From Archegozetes longisetosus (taxonomy: Eukaryota; Arthropoda; Arachnida; Sarcoptiformes; Trhypochthoniidae), in contig JAEMBT020000001.1 of assembly GCA_018873245.2 (NCBI GenBank), forward strand, positions 18,850,220 through 18,914,219: a stretch of DNA of 64,000 bases, in the 5' to 3' direction. The notes under the pieces were generated by a model that did not search any database, was not told where the DNA came from, and worked only from the letters and a program-made list of their open reading frames with translations. Numbering within the stretch: position 1 is the stretch's first letter; each line of letters opens with the position of its first letter. Below are positions 22,671 to 35,131 of the stretch, piece after piece. A program made the position numbers and the translations under genes.

Positions 22671-24484
22671 CGATATCAATACTCATTTTGCATCGAACAA
22701 ATTGAATATAAAACATAAGTTACTATTATATCAATTTCTTTCATATCTTGAATTATTATAGCTCAACATAATGGATCTGAATTCTCACCGAAATCTATAC
22801 AAGTATATTTCAGAACTGAAGTCGTGAAAACCATTTATGAAATTGAAATTGAAAACCTGTATGTGAAATTAAAGGGTGGGTTTTCATAATACACAATCTA
22901 TTTGGAGAAAAGTTCAGAAATATAAACTTGAAAAATTTCACGAAATAGACAGAGCAGTATAAAAAATTCATTCAAGAGATTCTAGTCAGGCCACTTCTAC
23001 CAATTGAAAAATACTCAAGGAATTGTGGATTTCGTTTGGAGTAAGCTTGCCCGATGTAGATCATTTAGCCTATCCTCGTTTTCAAGTTTGAATTATTATG
23101 TAAAAGCTTAGTTCTGTGAATTTGAAGCCAAGTTTCATAGAAATACGTAGAATCCATGAAAGTCAGAAACTCGAACAAATAATCGCGTAGAGACTTGAAA
23201 TAGAATTTTCAAGAGTCAATAAATCGAATCCTACTTTCTACTATTTCATAGACTGCTTGAAAAACGAACAAAAAATTGAGAATTTAGTTAATTCATTAGA
23301 TAATAGTAATTCTGGCCGGAAAAAACAAAAATATGCTCAAAATGATGAACGCCTACGAAATCTATGGCTTAGGTTAGAATCTGATGCTCTGAATCCGCTA
23401 TCAAGTCTTGATTTCTAGACAGAGCATTTTATTGTGTTAAGTAAATTCTTTGAAAAATTGAAAAATTAAGCTTTACAAATTTTTTCATCTTATTATCATT
23501 TGAATAACTTTATCTAACATCATATAACTACTAAAACTTGTACTTTTTATGTTTAAAATGTTTAATCAATGTTAATAAGAAAATTCTAACTTTTAATTTA
23601 GTTTTTAAATCCATAATAATATCAATGCAAAACAAACAGAAATTTTAGTTAATTCTTATTAAAAGTATTGTCTTGCAAATAAATAATAAACTAAATCTGG
23701 TTTTCAGGGAATGCGAACGGGATTCTAGATTTAAATTTTCTTGGTTTTAACTTTTTGGCAAACAAGAAGTAGACTAGCTTCTACTTTTGACGGACAAATG
23801 ATCCCAAAAAACATTAAGTAATTTAGTTTTAAATTGGCTAATAATATTAAACAGTAAGACTCCAATAAGAGACTCAACATTAAATTTATGCCTTCTTTTT
23901 TTCACAGCTTAAAGAATTGACAATATATGATTTAAAGCGTTCGCTTCGAAACCTATTGAATCTTAATTTCAATAGTTCTCTGACAGGTATTTGTTACATT
24001 TGTTAATCACAGTTATCTTATTTGTATCGATAGTTTTTATTTGTTTTGCGTTTTTTAATGCTTCATAATATGAAATCTTCCTTTGAAAATTTTTCGCAAA
24101 AATCTTTCATTAAATCTCTAGTAAAATATATTTGTAGATAATTACGAAGTTATCAAAATTCGGGAATGAATAGCAGATTGAAATGTGAAAGTAGTTTAAT
24201 TTGAGGTTAAATATATCATAATATTGATATACTTATGAAAGTTCAGGTTTTGCTTTGTTTAATGAGTTCTAAAAGAAAAATATCAAGATACCCGAATATC
24301 TCGAGCGTCAAAGTTTAATTAATTTTTATCCATAACTTTAATTTAATGAATTATAGAATGAAAACGAGTTAACGAAATCAAATGAAATCTGAAGCGCGAA
24401 ATTTGAAAATATTGTACTCTAATATTATACTTAAAACATATTTTAATTTAAGATCTACTACGTGATTTCACACCTTAATCAAAT
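22671..24484. other. Gene-free stretch
   Basis: AT-rich, with no supported gene or repeat. Confidence 0.5.
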
Positions 24485-25213
24485 ACGTATATATATATAT
24501 ATTAAATATTGATATGTATTTATGTTCGATTATCAACCTGTAATTAATAGCAATACTCTTGGCTCAACATAAATAAAACATATTATACAAACTAATATTT
24601 ATTATTAATTTGAAAAGAGTTTACGAAAATCTTACTTGGATTTAATATTGATATAAGGACTCAATTCGATGTAAACACTACTAATGACTTAATTAAAACA
24701 ACAAATCAGATCACTGTCTTAATTTTAATTGAAATCAAGTAGATTTACACTATTAAATATATTATTTAAATTTTATAAGAGATTTTTCAAATATCTGTAG
24801 CCTTTAAGAAATGAATCTCATCTGAAGAACGACTTTTTAAGAAATGAATATTAGTTTTGAATCAACAGTGCTTTTAAAGGTTTAATCAAATACTTTAAAA
24901 GAAAAACTACGAAATCCCGAAAATACTTGATAACTCAATTCCCAACAGATTTTTAAATTGTGAAAAAGATGATGATATGTAAATGATGCTTTAATGAGCG
25001 TTTAAAAGAAGGAAAAACTTTGTATGAATGAAATTCTAATGATCGCGAAAAGAAGCCTTCATTTGATTAATTTACTTGAAACGACTTTTTACAAACTATC
25101 GGAAAAATTTCGTACATTTAATTAGTGTCGATATTGGTATTAAAACGATCTCAATTATTAATTTGTATGAAAACAAAATTATTTTATCATTACAGTTAGC
25201 CTTTACTTATGTA
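24485..25213 (+). repeat. Dispersed repeat family, copy B
   Basis: Direct-orientation copy of 1856-2634, starting at the same (AT)n run and running to the TTAA site of the next element. Several indels separate the two copies, including a ~40 bp gap near 24960. It is non-coding. Confidence 0.8.
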
Positions 25214-25950
25214 TTAACGGAAAAAATGAAAAACTTTTATTTATCGAAAAAATAACAACTTTTCAGATACAATTTTATATCAATTGAAAGATCATTTATC
25301 CAATAATAGAATCTGCACCATATTCTGAGGCTTTTTGAACTTTAGCCCTTACGCAGGCCATTAGTTTTCGAAGATATTCAACGTTGAACTGGTAAAGTTT
25401 CTCTTTGACTCTGTGGGTCAATTTTTAGTTATGTTTTATTCCCATCCATTTTGGTAAACATTCCATTTTAATTAAAACCAAAAAGTTCAATTAGTTAAAG
25501 TTTTGGGATATTCGGTGGGTTTTCAGCGCGGGAAATATCGCGGATATCATGTATCTCATAGTGTTTTGTTTTGGGAACGTAATAATGTTCCCATTCTATG
25601 AGATGCATGGGATCCGTGATGTTTCCCACGATGAAAACCTACCGAATATCCCACAACTCAAACAATCGAACTATTTTGCTTTTGATTAAAATGGAAATTT
25701 TACAGAAACCGTTGGGAAATAAAACATAACTAAGAATTGATCCACATCATCAAAGAGAAACTTCGCTATTTCAATGTTTAGTACCTTCGGAAACTAATGG
25801 CCCGCTTAAAGGCCAAAGTCCAAAAAGCTTCAGACTACGGTACAGATTCTACTATTCGATAAATGATTTTTCAATTGACATCAAGTTGTATCTGAAAGCA
25901 ATAAAGTGGTTATTTTTCGATAAATAAAAGTTTTGCATTTATTTTGTTAA
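25214..25950. mobile_element. TTAA-flanked fold-back element
   Basis: The element body 25218-25946 lies between TTAA at 25214-25217 and TTAA at 25947-25950. The arms of about 330 bp are inverted copies (AAAACTTTTATTTATCGAAA and its complement at the two ends; GGGATATTCGGTGGGTTTTC and complement near the centre), with roughly 10-15 percent mismatches. The central loop includes a GGGAACG…GTTCCC palindrome. TTAA duplication is characteristic of piggyBac-type insertion, but the termini lack the CCC start, so the class is uncertain. Confidence 0.75.
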
Positions 25951-26783
25951 CACATAATATCATTAGTTCTATAGACAAGACTTATATCTATTAGAAATCA
26001 GATGGAAAATAGATTGAAGTTATAATAAGAGCCGACTATCATTTTTATCAACAAACAATGAAAGCACTATTTTATAGAGCGACAAATCAATTGTAAAAGA
26101 CTGACAATATTTGCTTTTGTAGCTGAGTTTCATTTCATACCATGAGATGAGATCATATGTTAAAGGAAGAAAATCATATTTTTATGATGTTTTCATTTAA
26201 GTTTCTCACATCTCTAGACATAATAAATTGTTTCTCATTCATTATTTGGTTTTTCACACTTTATTATGAGCTTTATATAAGGACTGTATTACTTTGGAGA
26301 AATCTCAATCTCCTATCAACAATTCATTATTGATTCTAATCTATTAAAGAGAATTAACTCATAGATCGAAACACTAACAGTGCATTGTACTGCACAATAC
26401 AGGACATTCAAATGTAGACACAACTACGAGTAAAGTACCATTGTCATGTCTTTATCCTTGATGTGAATGTCAATTTCAATTTAATTTCTAATTGTTGTTC
26501 TGGTTTTGTCTAAAATGAATAAAAACCAGATCTAATATCATATGAACAGTTGTGATCTGGTAGAAATGTTATTAAAGAGTGTATCATTACATGCATAATT
26601 TAAAAATGATGCAGTATAAACTTAACACTAATCAAATATTTTACCCATTCAAACGAACAAAAGTTCAAGAAAGTATAAAAACTAATTTACGCTTTCAATG
26701 TTGAAAAATCCAATGTTGAATCGAAGTTCTATCAAAGTATTCAATTTCAAAGGTTTCAATTAACTATTTTTTAATGAGTAATA
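25951..26783. other. Gene-free stretch
   Basis: Nothing supported. Confidence 0.5.
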
Positions 26784-26955
26784 CAGTCTGATCCGGCTAT
26801 TGGAAACTCGGTTATAGGCAAACCCGGTTGTTAGTAAACGATTTATAAAGCATTAACTAATCCAATCACATGTTAAAGAGTGGGATATAGACATGTCCTC
26901 TTATGGCACCTTATTTTCTATCCACCAACCAATTGCCTATAACCGGATCAGACTG
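26784..26955. mobile_element. pogo/Tc1-type MITE, copy 1 (172 bp)
   Basis: TA-flanked (26782-26783 and 26956-26957), with inverted ends CAGTCTGATCCGG and CCGGATCAGACTG. The subterminal TTATAGGCAAACC has an inverted partner (AATTGCCTATAACC). It is too short to code. It belongs to the same family as 31878-31977. Confidence 0.85.
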
Positions 26956-28678
26956 TAATGTATTTATATTGTGAATCCAACAATTGGGCTCACATTGAGA
27001 TATTCAAAATATGCGTCGAGTAAGGCATTTTTAAAGAACTTATTTTCAAAAAATGCTGATTCTTAGCTAATTAATCTGCTCTTGAAATATTGGTATGACT
27101 ACTCGTCTAAATAAGGCTGAAAGACTCATTAAACCCATTCAACTGTTGACTCTTCTCTATCTTCAGAAATACGTTTGCTTTTGATAAACGCATGAATACC
27201 TTATCGATTTCAAAACTCAAATAAAATTCTCACTTATTTTGTTGCTTCTTCTTAACAGAAGTAAGAACTAATTTGATTTAAACTAAGTTTTTATTTGTTT
27301 AAAAGTTGAATATATAGTCAGCTTAAAGATAATATATACTCAACCTAAAAGTTTGTGAAGTAACCATATTAAATTAAATTTGAATTAAGTATTCACTGAA
27401 GAAGACAACAAATTAAATGCTATGGTGTTTATGTGTTCAACTGTAAAACACTTTTGTAAACTACTATCTTCTCTCAGCTATACCTCTATTTTAGTTTTTT
27501 GGATTAGAAATTCTTTCAGTCGAACCACTTGTCAAACAACTGTCGAATTGTAAGAGTTTCAAGTCGTTCGAGTTTTCAAATCAATTTATAGTACAAGACA
27601 GTATCTATTCTTTGGATTTTAATCCATATAAAACTTTTTTGCTTTTATGCAACTGCTTCGAGTTATGTATGAGCTCAAGAGTAAAAGAATGATCAAATAT
27701 TTCAATTGTTCTGATGATGGATTTTCATAAGTTAGTCATACTTTTGATCGCTTTCTAACGATTCTACAAATTCTCAATATTTTACAAATATTAGTTCATT
27801 TTAAACTGCTATTCATTATAAAATATTGAGGAAAAATGAACAAAAATATAAAGTGGTCACAGAGATTTGATTTGATAGTTTGTAGTTTCTGGAATCATTT
27901 TGATCACTAGTCAAATAAGATTTAATTAAATAATTATAAACGTGTTTCCTTTATGACACTACAGTTCATATTACATTTGACACAATTCAAAAATAATTAC
28001 TTATTTATGTCAATTGAAGAGAGCAACGATAGGACCAAATATTTGGTGAGTTAGCAAAGTAGTATCGATTCGATCTGGTTTGCCAACAAATAAAAAATAT
28101 TACTATTTTGAGAAGCTCTGCAAACACTTCTGTCATACAACAAGATATTAAAGGAGAAAAATATTTTAATAAATTCACGATATTCTAAGAATAGATACAA
28201 GAAAAAAATTTTGCAAAATCCATGTTATATTCAATTCCAGTATGAATACAAAAATTCACACAAATTCAAAACTAGCTTCACCCCTGTTTTTGTCCAAAGG
28301 TTAGGCATTGAAAAAACCAGATTTTAAGGTTTTAGTTGTGAAAATGAGAAGATATATTGAGGCTGCCATAAAAAGATAAATAATTCATGGTTGGGCTCAT
28401 CTGGACAATTCGACTAGAACGATACCATATGTGATGTGATAGGAGATATTCCAAAAAATCAAGTCCAATTTTCAATTAATCTTCACGTGACTGTCAGAAT
28501 GGAACTAACGGGAGCCTATGATTTACTACCTTTAGTTAATAATTAACCATACAATCTGACGCACATATGAAGATCATGTCAAAACTCGATTTGTTAGCTT
28601 GAATTCTATCACATGAAGTATTGCCTCATTGAACAGAAGCATAAATAATTATTGCATTGATCAGAATTATTGTGGGCC
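26956..28678. other. Gene-free stretch
   Basis: AT-rich, with no supported gene or RNA. Confidence 0.5.
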
Positions 28679-29746
28679 AGGCTCTGTGCTTTTCGGGTTT
28701 AACCCGAAAAACTCCAAATCAAATATACGTATTGCATGAAACTTTTTAAACTTTAAGTTACACATTGTAAGTCCGTTAAAATTGAAAGTTTGTCCATTGA
28801 TCTCTTTTATGCAAAACAACAATTACATTTATCATCTGGTGGTTTGTATGCTGATAGATGACTCTGAAAATTTAGAAATATTCAAACATGGCTTATTATT
28901 AACTAATGAAGATCTAAATATGTACTTGATTTTGTATTTCAATGGAGATATAGAGGACATGACAATTAGTACATATGATGCGTTGTATACAGTAACGCCT
29001 TATAACCTTACGCGCAGAATTGAGAAAATTGCGTTTAAATTAGCACAACTTTTAAATACATTTAAATCATTTATTTTCAATAATTTACTGAATTTCTTAA
29101 TATTTTTCTCATGTTTTTCTGCCATAAGATTGGATGCAATGTACTTTTCTTTCCATTTGCTTTAGACTTTTGCATCAATTCATTATTAATCAAGTCTATA
29201 GGCGTTTGTCTATTTATAACACAATTAGTGGTATTTCCAACTTATTTTTCAATAAATCACACATTTTAAAATTTTAAAAATCAAAACAAATGCACGTAAA
29301 TAAAAAAAGTTTTATTTCAAAAGTTTGTAAATAATTGACTCACATTTAACTTGGTATTGCATAAATAATTGAAATATGCAGCTAACACACTCATATGACG
29401 CATAAGTGCAAAACTACGTTTAGTTGTAATGCTTTTCTATAGGAATTAGAGACAACTTCTTTGCCGATTTAATCATATTTTCCTCATTGGAACATATTAT
29501 GAAAATTTGTCTGAATCTAAAGTAAGACCTAAACATTGATTTAGTGCAATAATCCTCAAACCATATATCTCCACACAAGACGTTACTGAATCCAATGCAT
29601 CATATCAACTTTGCAATTTATGAACCCCAAATTGAAAATCAATTCTCGGGTTAAACCCAATAGACTCTGAATTCAGTCAAATTTATTAAACCCGATTGAA
29701 CCACCACAAATTGGCTTGAAAATCAAACTCGAAAATCATAGGACCT
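28679..29746 (+). mobile_element. TIR element, longer copy (1.07 kb)
   Basis: Left end AGGCTCTGTGCTTTTCGGG, right end the complement of AGGTCCTATGATTTTCGAG. GGTTTAACCCGA is palindromic inside the left end, and a matching GGGTTAAACCC lies near the right end. Both ends and the first ~300 bp of interior match the 489 bp copy at 3406-3894 in opposite orientation. About 500-600 bp in the middle are unique to this copy. A 127-codon plus-strand frame (28782-29165) lies inside. It starts at TTG, is very hydrophobic in its second half and matches no transposase I know, so I do not call it a gene. Confidence 0.75.
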
Positions 29747-29761
29747 ATTGTATAGATACTA

Positions 29762-30315
29762 ATAGGTTATGCAAAAGTTTTTAAACATAATTTTGACGGT
29801 CATTATCTCATAAACGCATTGCTATTAAATCTCATACACATGTGCCAAATTCAATATAACTCATTGGTCATCAAAGCACGTGTAGGTTTAATAGCAAAAG
29901 TGTAAATTAAAATAATAAATAATTTTAAGCAAAACTGTGCCGCAGTAATTGAATTGCTAAAATTAGATAAAAATCCAAATCAAATTTTTGAGCACTTGAA
30001 ATATAACTGTACAAACAGAGAATTCGTTTATTATACCGTTAAGCGATACTATGAGTTCAAATCAATTAATGATCGTCACCGAAGTGTTCGGCCGCGTACC
30101 GCTCGTTGCAATGGAAAGGTTTGGTCATCGATTGTTAATTGGTGACCACGTCTTCTCGCTTGCATTCAAGCTAAAGGCAGTTACTTTGCTTATTGAACAT
30201 CAAAATAATATCTGTAGGCAATATTCTAGAATATACTCATGTTTCATGATAGTAGAATTGATTGTTTGAAAATATAATTACTAAGAACGCATGCAAAGAC
30301 TCTTGCATAACCTAT
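29762..30315 (+). mobile_element. Mariner-type element with truncated transposase
   Basis: TA-flanked (29760-29761 and 30316-30317). The inverted ends are ATAGGTTATGCAAAAGTTTT on the left and the complement of ATAGGTTATGCAAGAGTCTT on the right. It encodes only the N-terminal part of a transposase. It sits 15 bp downstream of the preceding TIR element. Confidence 0.82.
29942..30145 (+). pseudogene. Mariner-like transposase, N-terminal HTH fragment
   Basis: The frame AVIELLKLDKNPNQIFEHLK, then VYYTVKRYYEF and INDRHRSVRPRTAR, is the helix-turn-helix DNA-binding region of mariner-family transposases, with the GRPRT-like hook (here VRPRT). It stops 12 residues after the hook, and the DDE/D catalytic domain is missing, so it is a remnant. 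Confidence 0.85.
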
Positions 30316-31877
30316 TAAATACAAAACTAACTGTGGATACTGTCAAAACCAAAAGTAAAGTAGTGTTTTACTTAAAAATATAATATGTACTTCACTGTAT
30401 AGACTATATATTGTCATTATATTGATATTATGAATAAATAGTTGCGCACTGCAAATCAGATCAAAAACCTTATTTCCAACTTAAAAAAGAATTGAAAGAT
30501 GAGTAAACTAAATATCCTTTACTTTTCTTACTATAGTTTATTATTACACTAAAAAAGTTAGAAATGACTCGCACCTATTCAACGCCTATCTTTACGAATC
30601 ATCAAACAAATAGATATTTTAATTTAGCTATAAGTAAAGCTCCTAATAATAAATCATTGTTATACACAAAAGTATATATCTTAAAAACATACTTTACCAT
30701 TATTTTTAATAGTATAGAATTTGAATGAAATATAAGTATGAAAGTTTGCTTAGGATGTCTATTCTTAAAATATGGTTAGTTTACATTAACTTTGATTAGA
30801 CCCGAGTATTCATTACTTTAATGATGTTTTCTATTTTTAGATTAAAGCTAAAATATTTAAATATTTGTGCTTCTCTATTGAGTAAACTAAGCATTATATA
30901 TACAACTTACGTTTAAATACATTCTTATCTTGAGAAATAATTTGAAATGCAATTTACATCTATTTTCAGAAAAATACCATAAAAGTAATAAAAAGTTTAG
31001 TTTCCATTAAACTGCATGGAGTATTTGAAAACTTATTACATCAACGAATAAAGGAGTATAGAATTTATACGAAGTGGCAACTTTGTAACGAAAATAACTT
31101 TTATTCGTTCTTTTAATACAGTGATCATTGGAAACGAGAAGTATTGCAACATTATATGATTCTTGCGAAAGCATTTCATAGTTAGGAGAATTACAGAATT
31201 CTTTTTCTTGTACCAATTGTTAGACTTAATATACAGCAAAAGCTTTAACATGAGAACTCAATCCAAACCAAACTATGAAACAATGCGTGTATTTTTGGCA
31301 TTCTCTCTACAATTCACCAGAAATATCAATAACAGGAACATTTTGATTGAAAAAAATGATTGCGAATTAGTGATAAGATATGAGTTATATATAGCTATAA
31401 GAAATACGCTGATACTAGTCTCGAGCTCTTATAATAACACGAAACAGTCATTTGAAGAACAATATGTATGTCTTTAATGACTTCATATTTTTGGGCTTAA
31501 CGGCAATAAACTTTAGTTGAGATTTAGATGGGCTCTAATGGACAGAATCTAATGAAAGAAGTTATTGAGTAAGAAAAAAGACATACTGTACTTGATAATG
31601 AGCATCATTTACCAAATCAAATTTTAGTATTACCAGAATAGAAGAAGAGAGTCAGTCGTAAAGATGAGAGAATAAGATTTTCAAATCTAACTCAATCATT
31701 ATCTGCATTTCAAATCATTCAAATTTAAGCGTCATATCTAGTCTGTGCAAGTGTCGATATCTTCAATCTGATTCGTAATCATTAGTTGAAAATAAGCTAA
31801 TCGTAAAGATCTGTTGCCAAAAATTAACAGATTTTTATAGTTATGTAGACATGAAAGTAGTGACTCTTCGTTTAGTA
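30316..31877. other. Gene-free stretch
   Basis: An open frame at 31163-31477 has no recognisable domain and AT-driven composition; I do not support it as a gene. Confidence 0.45.
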
Positions 31878-31977
31878 CAGTCTGACCCGGTTATAGGCAA
31901 CTGGTCGGTGCATAGAGAATAAATTGCCTGTAAGTGAGTTTGCCTACAACCGAGTTGCCAATAATCGAGTCAGACTG
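31878..31977. mobile_element. pogo/Tc1-type MITE, copy 2 (100 bp)
   Basis: TA-flanked (31876-31877 and 31978-31979), with inverted ends CAGTCTGACCCGGTTATAGG and the complement of CAGTCTGACTCGATTATTGG. It is a shortened member of the family at 26784-26955. Confidence 0.85.
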
Positions 31978-33121
31978 TATTACAATAAATGTAAGTGCAG
32001 GTTATAAAGACATTGAAGTTTCAATATAAGAATTCAGTATTGATTGTGTTGACGCGTAGGCTTCTTATTTTCGCACTTCGGCTATTATGCAATTTCGTTT
32101 GCAATAAAGCGATTTGTGGTCAAATCCAAACACTCGAGTGTTTATAGGAATGAGAACTACAAACTTATAATATATATTAGCTCAACAAAAGTTAAACCAA
32201 ATTAAATGTATTACAAGCTATACTCGAGTTTAACAAATATTTGACTTTTAGAAAAGATATCATAATTGAGGTAATGCATTAGAATTAATTAGATGTAAAA
32301 GTTTAGATTTATTTGATCATCATATGAACATATAAAGTTTTACAAATATGAAAATCAAACTGAACCATTTCTCAGATATTATCACTACCCGAAACACTGC
32401 TCTGTCAAATGGTTTTAATATAACTTTATCATAAACTTGTTTTTGTTCTTTGTACAACTGATATTACATTTATTTAGTTTCATATTTGATTAATACGTGA
32501 GCACTGTAGAAGATAAGAGAAAATAAATTCTTGTCGACTTTTAGAGGAAAACTCGATCTAAAAGATTAACACAAGTATAGTGAGAATCAAGTTTTAAGAA
32601 CACAAATCAATTGTAAAAATGGTGTCAGGTATTAAAGAGTTTTATCAAATTTCTCAAAACATATTTATAACTGAGTTATTAACAGTGATTTTATGAATGA
32701 AATCCAAATAAATTTACTGATTTTTGTGATGATTTGCTGAGATTTATGAAGTTTTAAATAAGATGTCATAGACTTTATTACATATGAATACAGTATTCCT
32801 TAACAAAAACGTAATTCTATATTTGGCAAATCTTTTTCAGTTTAAGTCTTTTACAAAAAAAAACTTATCTATAATGTAATTGAAAATTCGAACTTTACAT
32901 CAAATTGACTTTAGTTGTGATTTTTCCATCAAAGATATAGAGTTAGCACAAAAGTTGATTCAGACGAAGTAACGATTAAATGAGGCATAGAATGAACAGA
33001 ACTTCAATCTATTTTGTCAGTATTACATTGACACAAAAATATAAGAAATATAGAAAATATAAGAAAGTTTTCATAGCAATATAGCTTTGATAGTGTAATA
33101 AGACTTTACTACTGGAACGTA
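31978..33121. other. Gene-free stretch
   Basis: Nothing supported. Confidence 0.5.
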
Positions 33122-33283
33122 ATGTCAGCGCATTTAATTGACAACAAGGTCTCTGTGGGCGAACTCACATTAATTGATGTGATTCTCGACAGAGTTTCCG
33201 AAGTGCTTCGTGTTCTTTCTTTCGCTTCTTACAAATCTTTGCCACTAATTAAACCTGAAAAGTTGAATCTGTCACCAAATTGA
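33122..33283 (+). CDS. Possible 53-residue small ORF
   Basis: ATG to TGA, starting MSAHLIDNKVSVGELTLIDV and ending KLNLSPN. The composition is balanced (Val, Leu, Ser, Glu), and local GC is higher than in the flanks. The middle forms a plausible amphipathic helix. It has no known domain and no Cys. It could equally be an exon or a relic. No splice signals were assigned. Confidence 0.22.
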   Translation: MSAHLIDNKVSVGELTLIDVILDRVSEVLRVLSFASYKSLPLIKPEKLNLSPN

Positions 33284-35131
33284 TCTACGCTAAATCTATG
33301 CTGCTTTTGAATTCTATCGTTTATTAAAGTGAATCACTTTATTTTGACCTAATTGTTACTATATTTAGGTTTAACTGATTTAAGTTTAGACATTTTAGAT
33401 TTTCATTAAATATAATAATGAGTGGCTCACAAACTTATAAATTATTATTAGACAGATGTGACGAGCAAAAAAGAGATTAGATTTCATTATGTCATATGCA
33501 GCGATTCGTGTATTCCTCTTCTGTAGAAGATTGTATTTGATAGGAAACAAAAGTTGTTTGCTGCGTATCACTTATTCAACGATCTAATGGCAGGAATGTA
33601 TCAGATTTGAAAATTTAATCAAAGTATAATCTGAATAGTAGACAATTTCTCAAAGTCATTGAAATATTTACGAAACATCCAGAATATAAATTAGTAAAGA
33701 TTATTTTAAGTCTAATTTTTTATTCAGTGAAAGATTGGCTTATTAAATAAGCTTTGTGATTTATCTTGATTCCTAAGTACTTATTAATATATTCAAGTTG
33801 TCTATCAATTGGCGTTCATTCTGAGAATGATAGAATTTCAATAATTGATGCATGGCTTCATTTCTGATAGAATTGACATGAATTTACTATAATTTGAGAA
33901 AAGAAACACAAAATAAAGAAAATCAAGATTTGCGTCACAAACAAATTGAATTATAGGAAAGGAGGAAAAGATTACCTGTACTTTATCAAAATGCTTGACA
34001 AGCGCTCTATTCCTATATTCTGGTCAGCATTATTTCATTTAGAAGTTCCTAATTCCACAGCTCTTACCAAATAAAACTTTTTTCCTCTCAGGAACATTGC
34101 TTTTCAATTTATAATTCAAATCAAAACATTAGTGATAAAACTTTCCAATATTTACTATCGAATCTGTGAATATTTGAATCGACAGCTCTTTAATTTAATC
34201 TATTATTAAAGAGCATTTAAGTTATAGTTGAAAGCAATTTAGCCCACTTTTAAACTTAATAATAAAGCATTTCTACTAAGTTGATTTAAAGTTTATAGTT
34301 AGATCAAAATTATTTCAATTGAGAAAAGTGGAAAAATGAACAAATGTCTCGAAATTAAGACAATTTATAAATCGTATGTCGGAGAAAAGCATAATAGAAT
34401 TAGATTTTACTCGAAAAGTTTATAAACCTAACGCATAAAAAGCGATTTTCCGTTGGCCGAGTTGCATTTTCCTCAATTTATTCTTACATATACCTGACTA
34501 TTAAATTGTCATCTTATAGTCAAACCTACTTCTATTAACTTTTATATATTAAAAACTTCGTTAATTTTGAGATTTTTCCTTCTGGACATCTGGATTTTTC
34601 AATGCTTCGAACATTTTTATTGGAATCTAAGCCCTCCTCCTCCCACACCTTCTTATGATTACTGTGTAGGTTCAAATATTTTTTTCTAAGAAACAAGCGA
34701 TTTATATTTGTCTATACGAGAAAACTTACTGAAAGGTTGACCTGTTTATGCATTCAGAGAAATAACATCCGGGTGAATGTAATTGAGTGGAATCAAGATT
34801 AGGTAAAGTAACGTTGAGTGAAACGGCACAAAATCACTTGCCAGTTCATTAATCAACCTTCAGCCTTGATATTTCAATTTTACTCAACAATAAAAAGATC
34901 GATTGTTGATCAATCAAATGAATTTTCTGCCAAAAAAATGTGAAACATTATTATTGACTGAAAATTAGAAAAATGATTTCAAAAATATTACCAAAATAAC
35001 TTATAAAATATTATCATTCTATTATATCATAAGTATTGACTCATATCTTATTCAATATGAATTAAATTTTCACAAAACATCTCTTGTTATGACTAACAAC
35101 TCTTTAAGACTTATTAGCGGTTCTCGTTCTG
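33284..35131. other. Gene-free stretch
   Basis: AT-rich, with no supported feature. Confidence 0.5.

Noticed and set aside
22400-22718. Overlapping frames on both strands over the 35 bp tandem units
   Set aside because: Created by the repeat; no protein-like composition.
30051-30269. Second plus-strand frame overlapping the mariner HTH fragment
   Set aside because: Out of frame with the recognised transposase and without known motifs.
31007-31477. Three overlapping frames on both strands
   Set aside because: AT-driven, mutually overlapping and without any domain.
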